Shown in pieces: positions 8,487 through 17,262 of a stretch of 64,000 nucleotides of DNA. Every line of letters starts with the position of its first letter. Positions within the stretch are counted from its first letter, which is position 1. The notes beneath the pieces were generated by a model that did not search any database, was not told where the DNA came from, and saw only the letters and a list, made by a program, of their open reading frames with translations. A program made the position numbers and the translations under genes. Source of the DNA: Phenylobacterium glaciei (GTDB taxonomy: Bacteria; Pseudomonadota; Alphaproteobacteria; Caulobacterales; Caulobacteraceae); assembly GCF_016772415.1 (NCBI RefSeq), contig NZ_JAGSGD010000001.1, positions 1,302,001 through 1,366,000 of the forward strand. Reading direction: 5' to 3'.

Positions 8487-8992
8487 GGGCCCTCGTCCTC
8501 GCCCTGGCCCTGGCGGTCGCCCCCGTCGCGGCCTTCGCCCAGTCGCTGACGGTGGTGGCGACCGACGGCAAGACCAAGGTCCTGACGCCCGCCGACCTCG
8601 CCGACCTGCCCCGCGCCGAGGTGAAGGTCACCCTGGAAGGCGGCGCCAAGACCTATGAGGGGCCCGTCCTCACCTATGTCCTACGGGCCGGCGGCCTGCC
8701 GGTGGGCCCCAAGCTGCACGGCGATCCGCTGCGGGCCTATGTGGTCATGACCGGCAAGGACGGCTTTCAGGCGGTCTACGCCCTGGCCGAACTGGACAAG
8801 GACTTCCACGACGATGTGGTGATCCTCGCCGACCAGGTGGACGGCAAGCCCCTGCCCGAGAAGGAAGCTCCCTGGCGCCTGGCCTCAGGCGGCGACAAGA
8901 AGGGCTGGCGCTCTGTGTTCGGCTTGGCCCGGATTGAGGCGCGCATGGCGGAGGCGCCCGCCAAGCCCGCCGAGATGGATCACCACCACTAA
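8483..8992 (+). CDS. Small periplasmic molybdopterin-oxidoreductase-like protein
   Basis: This 169-residue protein has a signal peptide (AAFA-QS). It carries the short SUOX-like pattern 'LTPADLADLPRAEVKV', 'YEGPVLTYVLRAGG', 'YVVMTGKDGFQAVYALAELD' and 'WRSVFGLARIEA'. It lacks the larger catalytic body and the molybdenum-ligating cysteine of sulfite oxidase, so enzymatic activity is doubtful. It ends in a His-rich tail (DHHH) that could bind metal. The GTG start overlaps the transporter stop, so the two are cotranscribed. Its stop overlaps that of the convergent monooxygenase. Confidence 0.7.
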   Translation: MRALVLALALAVAPVAAFAQSLTVVATDGKTKVLTPADLADLPRAEVKVTLEGGAKTYEGPVLTYVLRAGGLPVGPKLHGDPLRAYVVMTGKDGFQAVYALAELDKDFHDDVVILADQVDGKPLPEKEAPWRLASGGDKKGWRSVFGLARIEARMAEAPAKPAEMDHHH

Positions 8993-9987
8993 GCCTGCTT
9001 GATCAGTTCCAGCGACCGGATCCGGCTCTCCAGGTCCGGGCCCACAGCCATCACGAACACCTCGTCGGCGCCGGTGCTCGCGGCCTTGCTGTCGAGCCGC
9101 GCCTTCACGGTGGCCGCGTCACCGACGATGGAGCGCGCCATGACGCCCGCCAGCCTGGGATCATCGGCATGCTCGGCCAGGAAGGCCTGGGCCTCGGGGA
9201 TGGAGGTGAACCGCCGCCGCCCGCCGTCCAGGGTGGCCAGGTTCCCGGCCCGCATCGGCGCGGCCAGCCGCTCTGCCTCCTCGGCGGTCTCGGCCGCCAG
9301 CGCGATGGTGGCGATCCCCGCCAGCGGTTCGGATCGGAAGACCGACGGCCGGAAATTGCCCTTGTAGGCAGCCACCGCCGGGCCGCCGTCGGCGCGGGCG
9401 ATGAACTCGGCGAACACCATGCCCACCCCGGCCTGGGCCGCGAACAGCGCGCTGTCCACCGAGGTGCAGAGCAGGAACGGATCGGGGTGCGACGGCCCCT
9501 TGGGATTGGCGTGGATCTCCCGGGCCGGATGGGCGTCGGTGATCGGCTCGGTCCCCGAGGCGTCCAGCAGCCAGGCGCAGAGCAGGGCGAAATATTGCGG
9601 GAAGGCTTCCGAGCCCGAAGACCTCAGGGCGCCACCGGTCCGCTGGTCGGTTCCCAGGGCGCGGCCGACGCCGAGGTCGATGCGGCCAGGGGCGAGCGCT
9701 TCCAGCTCCATGAACACCTCGGCCACCTTGAGCGGCGAATAGTTCACCAGCATCACCCCACCCGAGCCCAGGCGGATGGTCGAGGTGATCTGGCTGGCCG
9801 CGGCGATCAGGATCTCCGGGGCCGGCGAGCCCAGCCCGCCGATGTTGTGATGCTCGGCCACCCAGAAGCGGTGATAGCCCAGCCGCTCGGCGGCCTTGGC
9901 CACCTCCAGGCTTTCGCGCACCGCCTGGGCCTGGGTGTTGTCACCGCTCACCGGCGACAGGTCGAGGACCGAGAGGGTGTAGGTCAC
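8989..9987 (-). CDS. LLM-class flavin-dependent monooxygenase
   Basis: The 332-residue protein is a bacterial-luciferase-like (beta/alpha)8 barrel: 'LSVLDLSPV', 'AERLGYHRFWVAEHHN', 'IRLGSGGVMLVNYSPLKVAEVF', 'GRIDLGVGRA'. This matches the MsnO8-type subgroup, which uses FMNH2 from a separate reductase. The GTG start at 9987 sits in a GTGA overlap with the thioesterase stop, so translation is coupled. Substrate is unknown. Confidence 0.85.
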   Translation of the reverse strand: MTYTLSVLDLSPVSGDNTQAQAVRESLEVAKAAERLGYHRFWVAEHHNIGGLGSPAPEILIAAASQITSTIRLGSGGVMLVNYSPLKVAEVFMELEALAPGRIDLGVGRALGTDQRTGGALRSSGSEAFPQYFALLCAWLLDASGTEPITDAHPAREIHANPKGPSHPDPFLLCTSVDSALFAAQAGVGMVFAEFIARADGGPAVAAYKGNFRPSVFRSEPLAGIATIALAAETAEEAERLAAPMRAGNLATLDGGRRRFTSIPEAQAFLAEHADDPRLAGVMARSIVGDAATVKARLDSKAASTGADEVFVMAVGPDLESRIRSLELIKQA

Positions 9988-10445
9988 TTGGCTCTCGGGG
10001 CGGTCTTCTTCAGCACGGCGGAGAAGCTCAGCACCGCGTCGCCCTCGACGGTCATCAGGCCGCGCACGAACACCATGCTGCGGCCGGCCTTCACCACCTC
10101 GCCGCGGCACTCCAGCAGCGCGCCTTCCTGCACCGCGCCGACGAACTCGCTGTTGAAGGTGGCGGTCACGCTGCGGCTGTCGGCCAGGGCGTCGCGGGCG
10201 ATCACGAACAGGCAGTAGTCGGCGAAGGTCATCAGCGCCCCGCCGTGCATGAAGCCGCCGCCGTTCATGTGCTTGCGCTCGGGGCGCATGGCGCAGAGCG
10301 GTCGGCCATCGTCGGCGATGCGGTAGTAGAAGGGCCCGGCGTGGTCCTCGAAGGGGTCGTTGCCGTACATCGACCAGCCGGCCCAATCGCCCTCGCTCAC
10401 CACGGCATGCACCCAGGGATTGGTCTCGGTTTCCGTGCCGTCCAT
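9984..10445 (-). CDS. PaaI-type hotdog-fold thioesterase
   Basis: The 153 residues show the hotdog thioesterase core 'HMNGGGFMHGGALMTFADYCLFVIAR' with the HGG active-site turn, followed by 'SVTATFNSEFVGAVQEGALLECRGEVVKAGRSMVFVRG'. It should hydrolyse acyl- or aryl-CoA thioesters in the cytoplasm. It is first of a two-gene unit with the flavin monooxygenase and divergent from a thiolase 108 bases away. Confidence 0.85.
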   Translation of the reverse strand: MDGTETETNPWVHAVVSEGDWAGWSMYGNDPFEDHAGPFYYRIADDGRPLCAMRPERKHMNGGGFMHGGALMTFADYCLFVIARDALADSRSVTATFNSEFVGAVQEGALLECRGEVVKAGRSMVFVRGLMTVEGDAVLSFSAVLKKTAPRAK

Positions 10446-10553
10446 GATGTCGCCTCACCCCGCCGGAAGCGTTTGCCCGCCGCCGATCCAAACACTAGTT
10501 TGCCGCCTGTAAGTGGCGACGCCGCAAGGCGACCTAAGTGGCGGAGAGAGATC

Positions 10554-11762
10554 ATGCAAGGCCGGACTGTCTATCTGTGTGGAGGCCTGCGCAGCCCGAT
10601 CGGTCGTTACGCCGGCGCCCTCTCCAAGGTCCGCGCCGACGACCTCGCCGCCCATCCGCTCAAGGCCCTGATGGCCGCCTATCCCAAGCTCGACTGGGAG
10701 CAGGTGGACGAGGTGATCTACGGCAACGTCAACCAGGCCGGCGAGGATAACCGCAATGTCGCCCGCATGGCCCTGCTGCTGGCGGGCCTGCCGTCCAGCG
10801 TGCCGGGCCTCACCGTCAACCGCCTCTGCGCCTCGGGCCTGGATGCGGTGATCGCCGGCGCGCGCACCATCGCCGCGGGCGAGGCTGACCTGATCATCGC
10901 CGGCGGCGTGGAGAGCATGAGCCGCGCGCCTTTCGTGATGGCCAAGCCCGACAGCGCCTTCTCGCGCACCCCGGAGATGTACGACACCACCATCGGCTGG
11001 CGCTTCGTGAACCCGCAGATGAAGAAGGACTACGGCGTCGACGCCATGCCGGAGACGGCCGAGAACGTCGCCACCGACTACCAGATCAACCGCGAGGACC
11101 AGGACGCCTTCGCCCAGCGCAGCCAGGCCCGCGTCGGCGCCGCCCGCGCCAAGGGTTTCTTCGACGGCGAGATCGCGCCCCTGACCCTCAAGGACCGCAA
11201 GGGCGACATCGTCGTTTCCGAGGACGAGCACCCGCGCCCCGACACCACCCTGGCGGCCCTGCAGGGCCTGAAGCCCATCGTCCGCGAGGGCGGCACGGTG
11301 ACTGCCGGCAACGCTTCCGGCGTCAATGACGGCGCCGCGGCCCTGCTGCTGGCCTCGGCCGAGATGGTCCAGAAGCTGGGCCTTGAGCCGCTGGCCCGCA
11401 TCGAGGGCGGCGCCTCCGGCGGCGTCGCGCCGCGCATCATGGGCGTCGGCCCGGTCCCGGCGGTGGAGAAGCTCTGCGCCCGCCTGGGCATCACGCCGCG
11501 CGACTTCAACGTCATCGAGCTGAACGAGGCCTTCGCCGCCCAGGCCCTGGCCTGCACCCGCGCCTGGGGACTGGCCGACGACGCCGAGCATGTGAACGCC
11601 CACGGCGGCGCCATCGCCATCGGCCACCCGCTGGGCGCCTCGGGCGCCCGCCTTGCGCTGACCGCCGCCCGGTCCCTGCACATGAGCGGTGGCGACCGCG
11701 CCCTGGCCACCATGTGCGTCGGCGTCGGCCAAGGTTCGGCCCTGGCGCTCGCCAAGGCATGA
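10554..11762 (+). CDS. pcaF: 3-oxoadipyl-CoA / acetyl-CoA acyltransferase (thiolase, PcaF-like)
   Basis: The 402-residue thiolase has nucleophile Cys92 in 'LTVNRLCASGLDAV', 'ELNEAFAAQALAC', 'GHPLGASGAR' and the second cysteine in 'TMCVGVGQG'. The blocks 'NQAGEDNRNVARMALLLAGLP' and 'DTTIGWRFVNP' are those of 3-oxoadipyl-CoA thiolases of the beta-ketoadipate and phenylacetate pathways. GGAGAGAG precedes the ATG. No other pca or paa gene is in view, so a general beta-ketothiolase role remains possible. Confidence 0.8.
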   Translation: MQGRTVYLCGGLRSPIGRYAGALSKVRADDLAAHPLKALMAAYPKLDWEQVDEVIYGNVNQAGEDNRNVARMALLLAGLPSSVPGLTVNRLCASGLDAVIAGARTIAAGEADLIIAGGVESMSRAPFVMAKPDSAFSRTPEMYDTTIGWRFVNPQMKKDYGVDAMPETAENVATDYQINREDQDAFAQRSQARVGAARAKGFFDGEIAPLTLKDRKGDIVVSEDEHPRPDTTLAALQGLKPIVREGGTVTAGNASGVNDGAAALLLASAEMVQKLGLEPLARIEGGASGGVAPRIMGVGPVPAVEKLCARLGITPRDFNVIELNEAFAAQALACTRAWGLADDAEHVNAHGGAIAIGHPLGASGARLALTAARSLHMSGGDRALATMCVGVGQGSALALAKA

Positions 11763-12355
11763 TCCGCCCGCTGATCCTCCTGGCCGTCCTGGCCCTGGCA
11801 GGCCCGGCCTTCGCCCAGGACGCCCCGGTCAAGACCGCGCCCGCCACCGCGCCTCCGCTGGCTGGTGGTCCTGCCGCCGGCGCGCCGAAACGGCCGGGCA
11901 GCCTGGTGGAGGCCCTGATCGCCGTGGGCTTCGATCCCCACACCAAGCTGGTGGGGGAGAGCGTCCAGGTCATGTCGGGCCAGCGCGCCACCCTCGACAT
12001 CGCCGGCGACAAGCCGGTTCTGGTGGCTGTGGAGACCGGCCATGTGGACATGGCCCTGCCCGACGGCACGCCCGATACCTATAAGCTCCTCGCGCCCGGC
12101 AAGGTCGCCTTCGCCGTCGACGGCTCGGCGGCCAAGAAGCAGTCCTACCTGAAGATCTGGAACGGCCGGCCGCACGCGGTCGGCTACCTGGCCGAGATCA
12201 CCGCCATCCGCGAGGGCAAGCTCGCCAAGCGCATGGCCCAGGTCTGCGCGGTGCCCGGCGCCGGCACGAACTACGAGATGTGGCCCGACCCCGTCATCGC
12301 CGTCACCCTGTCGAAGATCGCCGAGATCCCCGATGACAAGATCACCTGCAAATAG
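11759..12355 (+). CDS. Secreted protein of unknown function in a lipid-metabolism operon
   Basis: The 198 residues start with a signal peptide (GPAFA-QD) and a proline/alanine-rich linker. The mature domain contains 'SLVEALIAVGFDPHTKLVGESVQVMSG' and a single late pair of cysteines. No catalytic motif is apparent. The ATG overlaps the thiolase stop, so expression is coupled to the thiolase and to the acyl-CoA dehydrogenase 16 bases downstream. I do not recognise the family. Confidence 0.65.
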   Translation: MIRPLILLAVLALAGPAFAQDAPVKTAPATAPPLAGGPAAGAPKRPGSLVEALIAVGFDPHTKLVGESVQVMSGQRATLDIAGDKPVLVAVETGHVDMALPDGTPDTYKLLAPGKVAFAVDGSAAKKQSYLKIWNGRPHAVGYLAEITAIREGKLAKRMAQVCAVPGAGTNYEMWPDPVIAVTLSKIAEIPDDKITCK

Positions 12356-12371
12356 AGCCGAGAGAGACATC

Positions 12372-13520
12372 ATGGCCCTCGACCTGGAAACCCGCGAACA
12401 GCTGATCGACACGGTCCGCCGCTTCGTCTCCGAACGCCTGCGCCCGCTGGAGGCCAAGGTCTCCGAGGAGGACGCCATGCCACCGGAGCTGGTGGCCGAG
12501 ATGAAGGAGCTGGGCCTGTTTGGCCTCTCCATCCCCGCTGAGTACGGGGGGCTCGATCTCTCCATGGAGGACGAGTGCCTGGTGGCCGTGGAGCTGGGTC
12601 GCACCAGCCCGGCCTTCCGCTCCACCTTCGGCACCAATGTCGGCATCGGCAGCCAGGGCCTGGTGATGTTCGGCACCGAGGAGCAGAAGGCCAAGTACCT
12701 GCCCGGCATCGCCTCGGGCGACATCATCACCTCCTTCGCGCTCACCGAGCCGGAGGCGGGGTCGGACTCCGCGGCGGTCCAGACCCGGGCGGTGCTGGAC
12801 GGCGACCACTACGTGCTGAACGGCTCCAAGCGCTACATCACCAACGCCAACAAGGCCGACCTCTTCACGGTCATGACCCGGACCGATGCTGCGAAGGCCG
12901 GCGCGGGCGGGGTCTCGGCCTTCCTGGTGGAGCGCAACCTGCCAGGCCTCACTGTGGGCAAGCCCGAGAAGAAAATGGGCCAGCAGGGCGCCCACATCTG
13001 CGACGTGAACTTCGACAATGTCCGGGTGCCCGTCGCCAACCGCCTGGGCCGGGAAGGCGAGGGGTTCAAGGTGGCTATGCAGGTCCTCGACCGTGGCCGC
13101 CTGCACATCTCGGCGGTGTGCGTGGGCGTGGCCGAGCGGCTGCTCACCGACTGCGTGGGCTACGCCAATGAGCGCAAGCAGTTTGGCCAGCCGATCGCCG
13201 CCTTCCAGCTGATCCAGGGCATGATCGCCGACTGCAAGACCGAGACCCTGGTGGCCAAGGCCATGGTCATGGAGACCGCCCGCAAGCGCGACGCCGGGCA
13301 AAGCGTCACCATGGAGGCCGCCGCCGCCAAGTACTTCGCCTCGGAGATGGTGGGCCGGGTCGCCGACCGCGCGGTGCAGATCTTCGGCGGCGCGGGCTAT
13401 GTCGCCGACTACGGGATCGAGCGCTTCTACCGCGACGTGCGCATCTTCCGGATCTATGAGGGCACCAGCCAGATCCAGCAGGTGGTGATCGCCCGCGAAA
13501 CCCTGAAACGAGGCGGCTGA
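12372..13520 (+). CDS. Acyl-CoA dehydrogenase
   Basis: The 382-residue flavoprotein has 'FALTEPEAGSDSAAVQT', 'GSKRYITNANKADLFTVMTRT', 'ERKQFGQPIAAFQLIQGMIADC', 'QIFGGAGYVADYGIERFYRDVRIFRIYEGTSQIQQ', all signatures of the family. Glu of 'YEGTSQ' is the likely catalytic base. It oxidises an acyl-CoA to the enoyl-CoA, passing electrons to ETF. It sits in a tight operon from the thiolase onward. Confidence 0.92.
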   Translation: MALDLETREQLIDTVRRFVSERLRPLEAKVSEEDAMPPELVAEMKELGLFGLSIPAEYGGLDLSMEDECLVAVELGRTSPAFRSTFGTNVGIGSQGLVMFGTEEQKAKYLPGIASGDIITSFALTEPEAGSDSAAVQTRAVLDGDHYVLNGSKRYITNANKADLFTVMTRTDAAKAGAGGVSAFLVERNLPGLTVGKPEKKMGQQGAHICDVNFDNVRVPVANRLGREGEGFKVAMQVLDRGRLHISAVCVGVAERLLTDCVGYANERKQFGQPIAAFQLIQGMIADCKTETLVAKAMVMETARKRDAGQSVTMEAAAAKYFASEMVGRVADRAVQIFGGAGYVADYGIERFYRDVRIFRIYEGTSQIQQVVIARETLKRGG

Positions 13521-13522
13521 CC

Positions 13523-13843
13523 GTGAACATCGACATGGAGGCCGTGATCCTCGAGATCATCGGCAAGCTTCCCGCCGGCAAGTCGGTCTCCTCCGAAGAG
13601 GTGGCCCGCGCCGCCGAGCCCGAGCACTGGCAGCGCCTGACCGGCCACGTCCGCGCCACCGCGCGCGGCCTGGCCCGCCAGGGCCGCATCACGGTGCTGC
13701 GCCACAACAAGCCCGCCGATCCCGACACCTTCAAGGGCGTCTACCGCCTGCGCCTGCCCACCGACGATGAACGCGCCGCCGCCCTGGCCAAGGCCGCTGA
13801 GACGCCGGACATCGAACTCGAAACTCCGGGAGAAAATCAATGA
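13523..13843 (+). CDS. DUF3253 family small winged-helix-like protein
   Basis: The 106-residue protein matches DUF3253: 'AVILEIIGKLPAGKSVSSEEVARAAEPEHWQRLTGHVRATARGLARQGRITVLRHNKP..DPDTFKGVYRLRLP'. The helical pattern looks like a small winged helix. It uses a GTG start 3 bases after the acyl-CoA dehydrogenase stop, and its stop overlaps the GST start. Function is unknown. Confidence 0.75.
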   Translation: MNIDMEAVILEIIGKLPAGKSVSSEEVARAAEPEHWQRLTGHVRATARGLARQGRITVLRHNKPADPDTFKGVYRLRLPTDDERAAALAKAAETPDIELETPGENQ

Positions 13844-14475
13844 TCCTCTATGGTTCGTCACTGTCCCCATTTGTTCGCAAGACCCTGGCCTTCGCCGCCG
13901 AAAAGGGCATTGAACTGGAGCTTCAGCCGGCCGGCATGGGGTCAGGCCCGCCCGAGTTCATGCACGCCAGCCCGTTCGGCAAGATGCCCGGGTTCAAGGA
14001 CGGCGATTTCCTGATCTCGGACTCGACGGCCATCATCACCTATCTTGAGGCCATCAAACCCGAGCCGAACCTGATTCCCCTGGAGGCCAAGGCACGGGCG
14101 CGGACCATCTGGTACGAGGAATTTGCCGACACCATCCTGATCGGCTGCGCCGGGACGATGTTCTTCAATCGCCTCGTCTCACCGCGCTTCATGAACAAGC
14201 CGGGCGACGAGGCCGCAGCCGCGAAGGCCGAGAGCGAACTGCCGGCCATCCTCGACTATCTTGAGCGCATCCTGCCCGAAAGTGGCTATCTGGTGGAGGA
14301 TCGGCTGACCCTCGCGGACCTCGCGGTGGCCAGCCCGTTCGTGAATCTCTCGCACCTGAAATGGCAGGCTGATGAGGCGCGTCATCCTCGCGCGACGGCC
14401 TATGTCGAGAAGATCCTGGCGCGCCCTTCCTACGCCAAATGGGTTGAGGCCGAAGGCAGGATGTTCGCGGCCTAA
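13840..14475 (+). CDS. Glutathione S-transferase family protein
   Basis: The 211 residues have a thioredoxin-fold N-terminal domain ('ILYGSSLSPFVRKTLAFAAEKGIELE', 'ASPFGKMPGFKDGDFLISDSTAIITYLE' with the cis-Pro and ESxAI-like GSH site) and an all-helical C-terminal domain ('LTLADLAVASPFVNL'). It likely conjugates or isomerises a small electrophile with glutathione. It overlaps the DUF3253 gene by four bases, completing the thiolase operon. Confidence 0.87.
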   Translation: MILYGSSLSPFVRKTLAFAAEKGIELELQPAGMGSGPPEFMHASPFGKMPGFKDGDFLISDSTAIITYLEAIKPEPNLIPLEAKARARTIWYEEFADTILIGCAGTMFFNRLVSPRFMNKPGDEAAAAKAESELPAILDYLERILPESGYLVEDRLTLADLAVASPFVNLSHLKWQADEARHPRATAYVEKILARPSYAKWVEAEGRMFAA

Positions 14476-14510
14476 CTGGCTCTTTGGCGCCGCCTGCCTA
14501 GATAGTGGCG

Positions 14511-15095
14511 ATGTCCCTCGCTGCCGTCCTCGCCGATATCGCCGCCTGCCGCGCCTGCGCCGGCGAACTTCCGCACACGCCGCGGCCGGTGGTGATGGTT
14601 GGGGGCGAGACCCGGCTGCTGATCGTCGGCCAGGCGCCGGGGCGGCGGGTGCACGAGAGCGGCCTGCCCTTCACCGACCCCTCCGGCGAGCGGCTGCGCG
14701 CCTGGATGGGGATCGACGCCGACACCTTCTACGGCCGCCCGGAGATCGGTGTGGCGGCCATGGCCTTCTGCTTTCCGGGGACCAGTCCCAAGGGCGGCGA
14801 CTATCCGCCGCCGCCGCGTTGCGCCCAGCTGTGGCGGCCGCAACTCATGGCCGCCTTGCCGCAAATGGAGCTGACCCTGCTGGTGGGCGGCTATGCCCAA
14901 GCCTGGGCGCTGGGCGACCGATCCCAGGCCAGCATGACGCAGACCGTGCGGGCCTGGCGGGACTACCTGCCGCACTATCTGCCCATGCCCCACCCCTCCT
15001 GGCGCAACACCGGCTGGCTGAAGAAGAATCCCTGGTTTGAGGCCGAGGTAACGCCCTATCTTCGCCAAAGGGTCCAAGCCATTCTAGAGTCGTGA
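14511..15095 (+). CDS. Uracil-DNA-glycosylase superfamily protein
   Basis: The 194 residues carry the UDG-fold motif A 'LLIVGQAPGRRVHESGLPFTDPSGERLRAWMGI' and motif B 'MPHPSWRN'. 'CRAC' near the N-terminus is the only cysteine pair, so the Fe-S cluster of family 4 UDGs is probably absent. DNA repair activity is a family-level inference. The ATG at 14511 is preferred over an in-frame GTG two codons earlier. The stop overlaps the next start. Confidence 0.75.
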   Translation: MSLAAVLADIAACRACAGELPHTPRPVVMVGGETRLLIVGQAPGRRVHESGLPFTDPSGERLRAWMGIDADTFYGRPEIGVAAMAFCFPGTSPKGGDYPPPPRCAQLWRPQLMAALPQMELTLLVGGYAQAWALGDRSQASMTQTVRAWRDYLPHYLPMPHPSWRNTGWLKKNPWFEAEVTPYLRQRVQAILES

Positions 15096-16111
15096 AGCGC
15101 CTCCTCGTCCTCCTGTCGGCCATGATGCTCACCGCCTGCACCCCGCTGATGGTGCAGCAGGCCGGCATCCCGCCGGCCGCCTTCTCCGGCCCCAGGCTGG
15201 AAGGCGACCAGTTCGTCAGCTTCGACGGGACGCGCCTGGGTCTCACGACCTGGCAGGCCAACACGCCGGAGCCCTGGGCCGTGATCATCGGCGTCCACGG
15301 CATGAACGACTATTCCAACGCCTTCCACCTGGCCGCGCCCTATTGGGCCAGCCAAGGCGTGACCACCTACGCCTATGACCAGCGCGGCTTCGGCCGCTCG
15401 CCCCATCGCGGCATCTGGGGTGGCGATGATTTGATGCAGGAGGACCTGCGCACCATCGCCGCGGTGGTCCGCGCCAAGCATCCCAAGGCGGTGATCGTGG
15501 TGGCCGGCGAGAGTATGGGCGGCGCCGTCACCGTCGAGGCCTTCGCCTCCGACCGCCCTCCAACCGCCGATCGCGTGGTGCTGCTGTCGCCCGCCGTCTG
15601 GGGCTGGTCGTCCCAGCCCCTGCCGTACAAGACCACACTGTGGTTCGCGGCCCGACTGACGGGCTCGAAGGTCTATACGCCGCCGGAATGGCTGATCCGC
15701 CATGTCGCCCCCACCGACAATCGCCAGGAGCTGATCGCCATGGGCCGCGATCCGCTGATGGTCTGGGGCGCGCGCTCCGACACGCTCTATGGCCTGGTGG
15801 CGATGATGGAGCGCGCCTGGCGGTCCACTGGCGCGATCAAGGTGCCGGCCCTCTATCTCTACGGCGCCCACGACGAGATCATCCCCAAGCGCCCGGCCTT
15901 CGAGGCCGCCAGCCGCCTGAAGCCCGGCGACCGCAGCGTCTACTATGCCGACGGCTGGCACCTGATGACCCGTGATCACCAGGGACCCAAGGTCTGGGAC
16001 GACATCCTGGCCTATGTCCGCGATCCCGACGCCCCCCTGCCGTCCGGCGCCCCGCCCATCCCCAAGCCCAGGCGCCAGAGCGCCCAGGCCGCCTCATCGC
16101 CGGGGTTGTGA
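15092..16111 (+). CDS. Lipoprotein alpha/beta hydrolase, monoacylglycerol-lipase-like
   Basis: The 339-residue protein starts (GTG) with a lipoprotein signal ending LTAC, lipidated Cys16. The hydrolase domain shows 'VHGMNDYSNAFH', 'AYDQRGFGRSPHRG', nucleophile elbow 'VAGESMGGAV', acid 'LYGAHDEIIP' and histidine 'DGWHLMTRD', the layout of lysophospholipase/monoglyceride lipase (PldB/YqiA-like). It should be membrane-anchored in the envelope. The tail is proline-rich. It is translationally coupled to the UDG-fold gene. Confidence 0.85.
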   Translation: MKRLLVLLSAMMLTACTPLMVQQAGIPPAAFSGPRLEGDQFVSFDGTRLGLTTWQANTPEPWAVIIGVHGMNDYSNAFHLAAPYWASQGVTTYAYDQRGFGRSPHRGIWGGDDLMQEDLRTIAAVVRAKHPKAVIVVAGESMGGAVTVEAFASDRPPTADRVVLLSPAVWGWSSQPLPYKTTLWFAARLTGSKVYTPPEWLIRHVAPTDNRQELIAMGRDPLMVWGARSDTLYGLVAMMERAWRSTGAIKVPALYLYGAHDEIIPKRPAFEAASRLKPGDRSVYYADGWHLMTRDHQGPKVWDDILAYVRDPDAPLPSGAPPIPKPRRQSAQAASSPGL

Positions 16112-16171
16112 GATGGGACGCGCGGGCGTAGACGCGGGTAAATCCTTCCCTACTTCGAGCCTGTTCTCAGC

Positions 16172-17248
16172 ATGACCCTGTTCGATCACCCCGCCTTTGA
16201 GGGCCATGAGAGCGTCAACGCGTTCTTCGACGAGAAATCCGGCCTCAAGTGCATCATCGCGGTCCACTCCACCGCCCTGGGTCCTGCGGCCGGTGGCTGC
16301 CGCATGTGGCCCTATGCCAGCGCCGACCTGGCGCTGGAGGACGCCCTGCGGCTGTCGCGGGCCATGTCCTACAAGAACGCCATGGCCGACATCCCCTTAG
16401 GCGGCGGCAAGGCCGTGATCATCGGCGACGCGCGCACCCAGAAAACGCCGGCCCTGTTCGAGGCCTTCGGCCGCGCCGTGGACCAGCTGGGTGGCCGCTA
16501 CTGGACCGCCGAGGACGTCGGCGTCTCGCCCGCTGACCTGACGCACGCACGGCGCGAGACCCGCTATGTGGCCGGCCTCGAGGGCCACCCCGCCGCGTCG
16601 GGCGATCCGTCGCCGGTCACCGCCGAGGGCGTGTTCCGCGGCGTGGCGCTCAGCGTGCGTCGGGCCCTGAACCGCGACCTGGCCGGGATCACCGTCGCCA
16701 TCCAGGGGGTGGGCCATGTCGGCGCCTACCTGGCCGACAAGCTGCATGCGGCCGGCGCCAAGCTCATCATCACCGACACCAACGCCGAAGCCCTGCGCGC
16801 CGTGGCCGAGCGCACAGGCGCCAAGGTGGTCAGTCCCGCCGACATCTTCGAGGCCAACGCCGAGGTCTTCGCCCCCTGCGCGCTCGGCGGCGCCATCAAC
16901 GCCGAGACCCTGCCGCGCCTGAAGGCCCGCATCATCGCCGGCGGCGCCAACAACCAGCTGGCCACGCCCGAGGTGGGTCGCGTCCTCTTCGAACGCGGCA
17001 TGCTCTATGCGCCGGACTACGTGATCAACGGCGGCGGCATCATCAATGTGGCCGCCGAGATCGCCGCCCTGGAGGCCGGGACCAGCTTCGACGCCACCTG
17101 GGTGGCCACCAAGCTCGACCGCCTGACCGAGACCCTGGAGGAGGTCATGACCCGCTCCATCGCCGAACGCCGTCCGACCCACGAGGTCGCCAACGAGATC
17201 GCCAAGGCCCGCATCGCCGCGGCGGCGGAGGCCAAGCTCGCGGCCTAG
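16172..17248 (+). CDS. Leucine/phenylalanine/valine dehydrogenase family protein
   Basis: The 358-residue protein is a Glu/Leu/Phe/Val dehydrogenase: dimerisation domain with 'LGPAAGGCRMWPY', catalytic lysine in 'MSYKNAMADIPLGGGKAVI', and a Rossmann NAD domain with 'IQGVGHVGAYLADKL'. 'GGANNQLATPEVG' and 'DYVINGGGIINVA' complete the signature. It oxidatively deaminates branched-chain or aromatic amino acids; the exact substrate cannot be set by eye. Confidence 0.88.
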   Translation: MTLFDHPAFEGHESVNAFFDEKSGLKCIIAVHSTALGPAAGGCRMWPYASADLALEDALRLSRAMSYKNAMADIPLGGGKAVIIGDARTQKTPALFEAFGRAVDQLGGRYWTAEDVGVSPADLTHARRETRYVAGLEGHPAASGDPSPVTAEGVFRGVALSVRRALNRDLAGITVAIQGVGHVGAYLADKLHAAGAKLIITDTNAEALRAVAERTGAKVVSPADIFEANAEVFAPCALGGAINAETLPRLKARIIAGGANNQLATPEVGRVLFERGMLYAPDYVINGGGIINVAAEIAALEAGTSFDATWVATKLDRLTETLEEVMTRSIAERRPTHEVANEIAKARIAAAAEAKLAA

Positions 17249-17262
17249 CCTCCGAAACTTGG

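Noticed and set aside
12342..13301. A 319-codon open frame antisense to the acyl-CoA dehydrogenase
   Set aside because: Same third-position effect; the plus-strand enzyme shows all family motifs.
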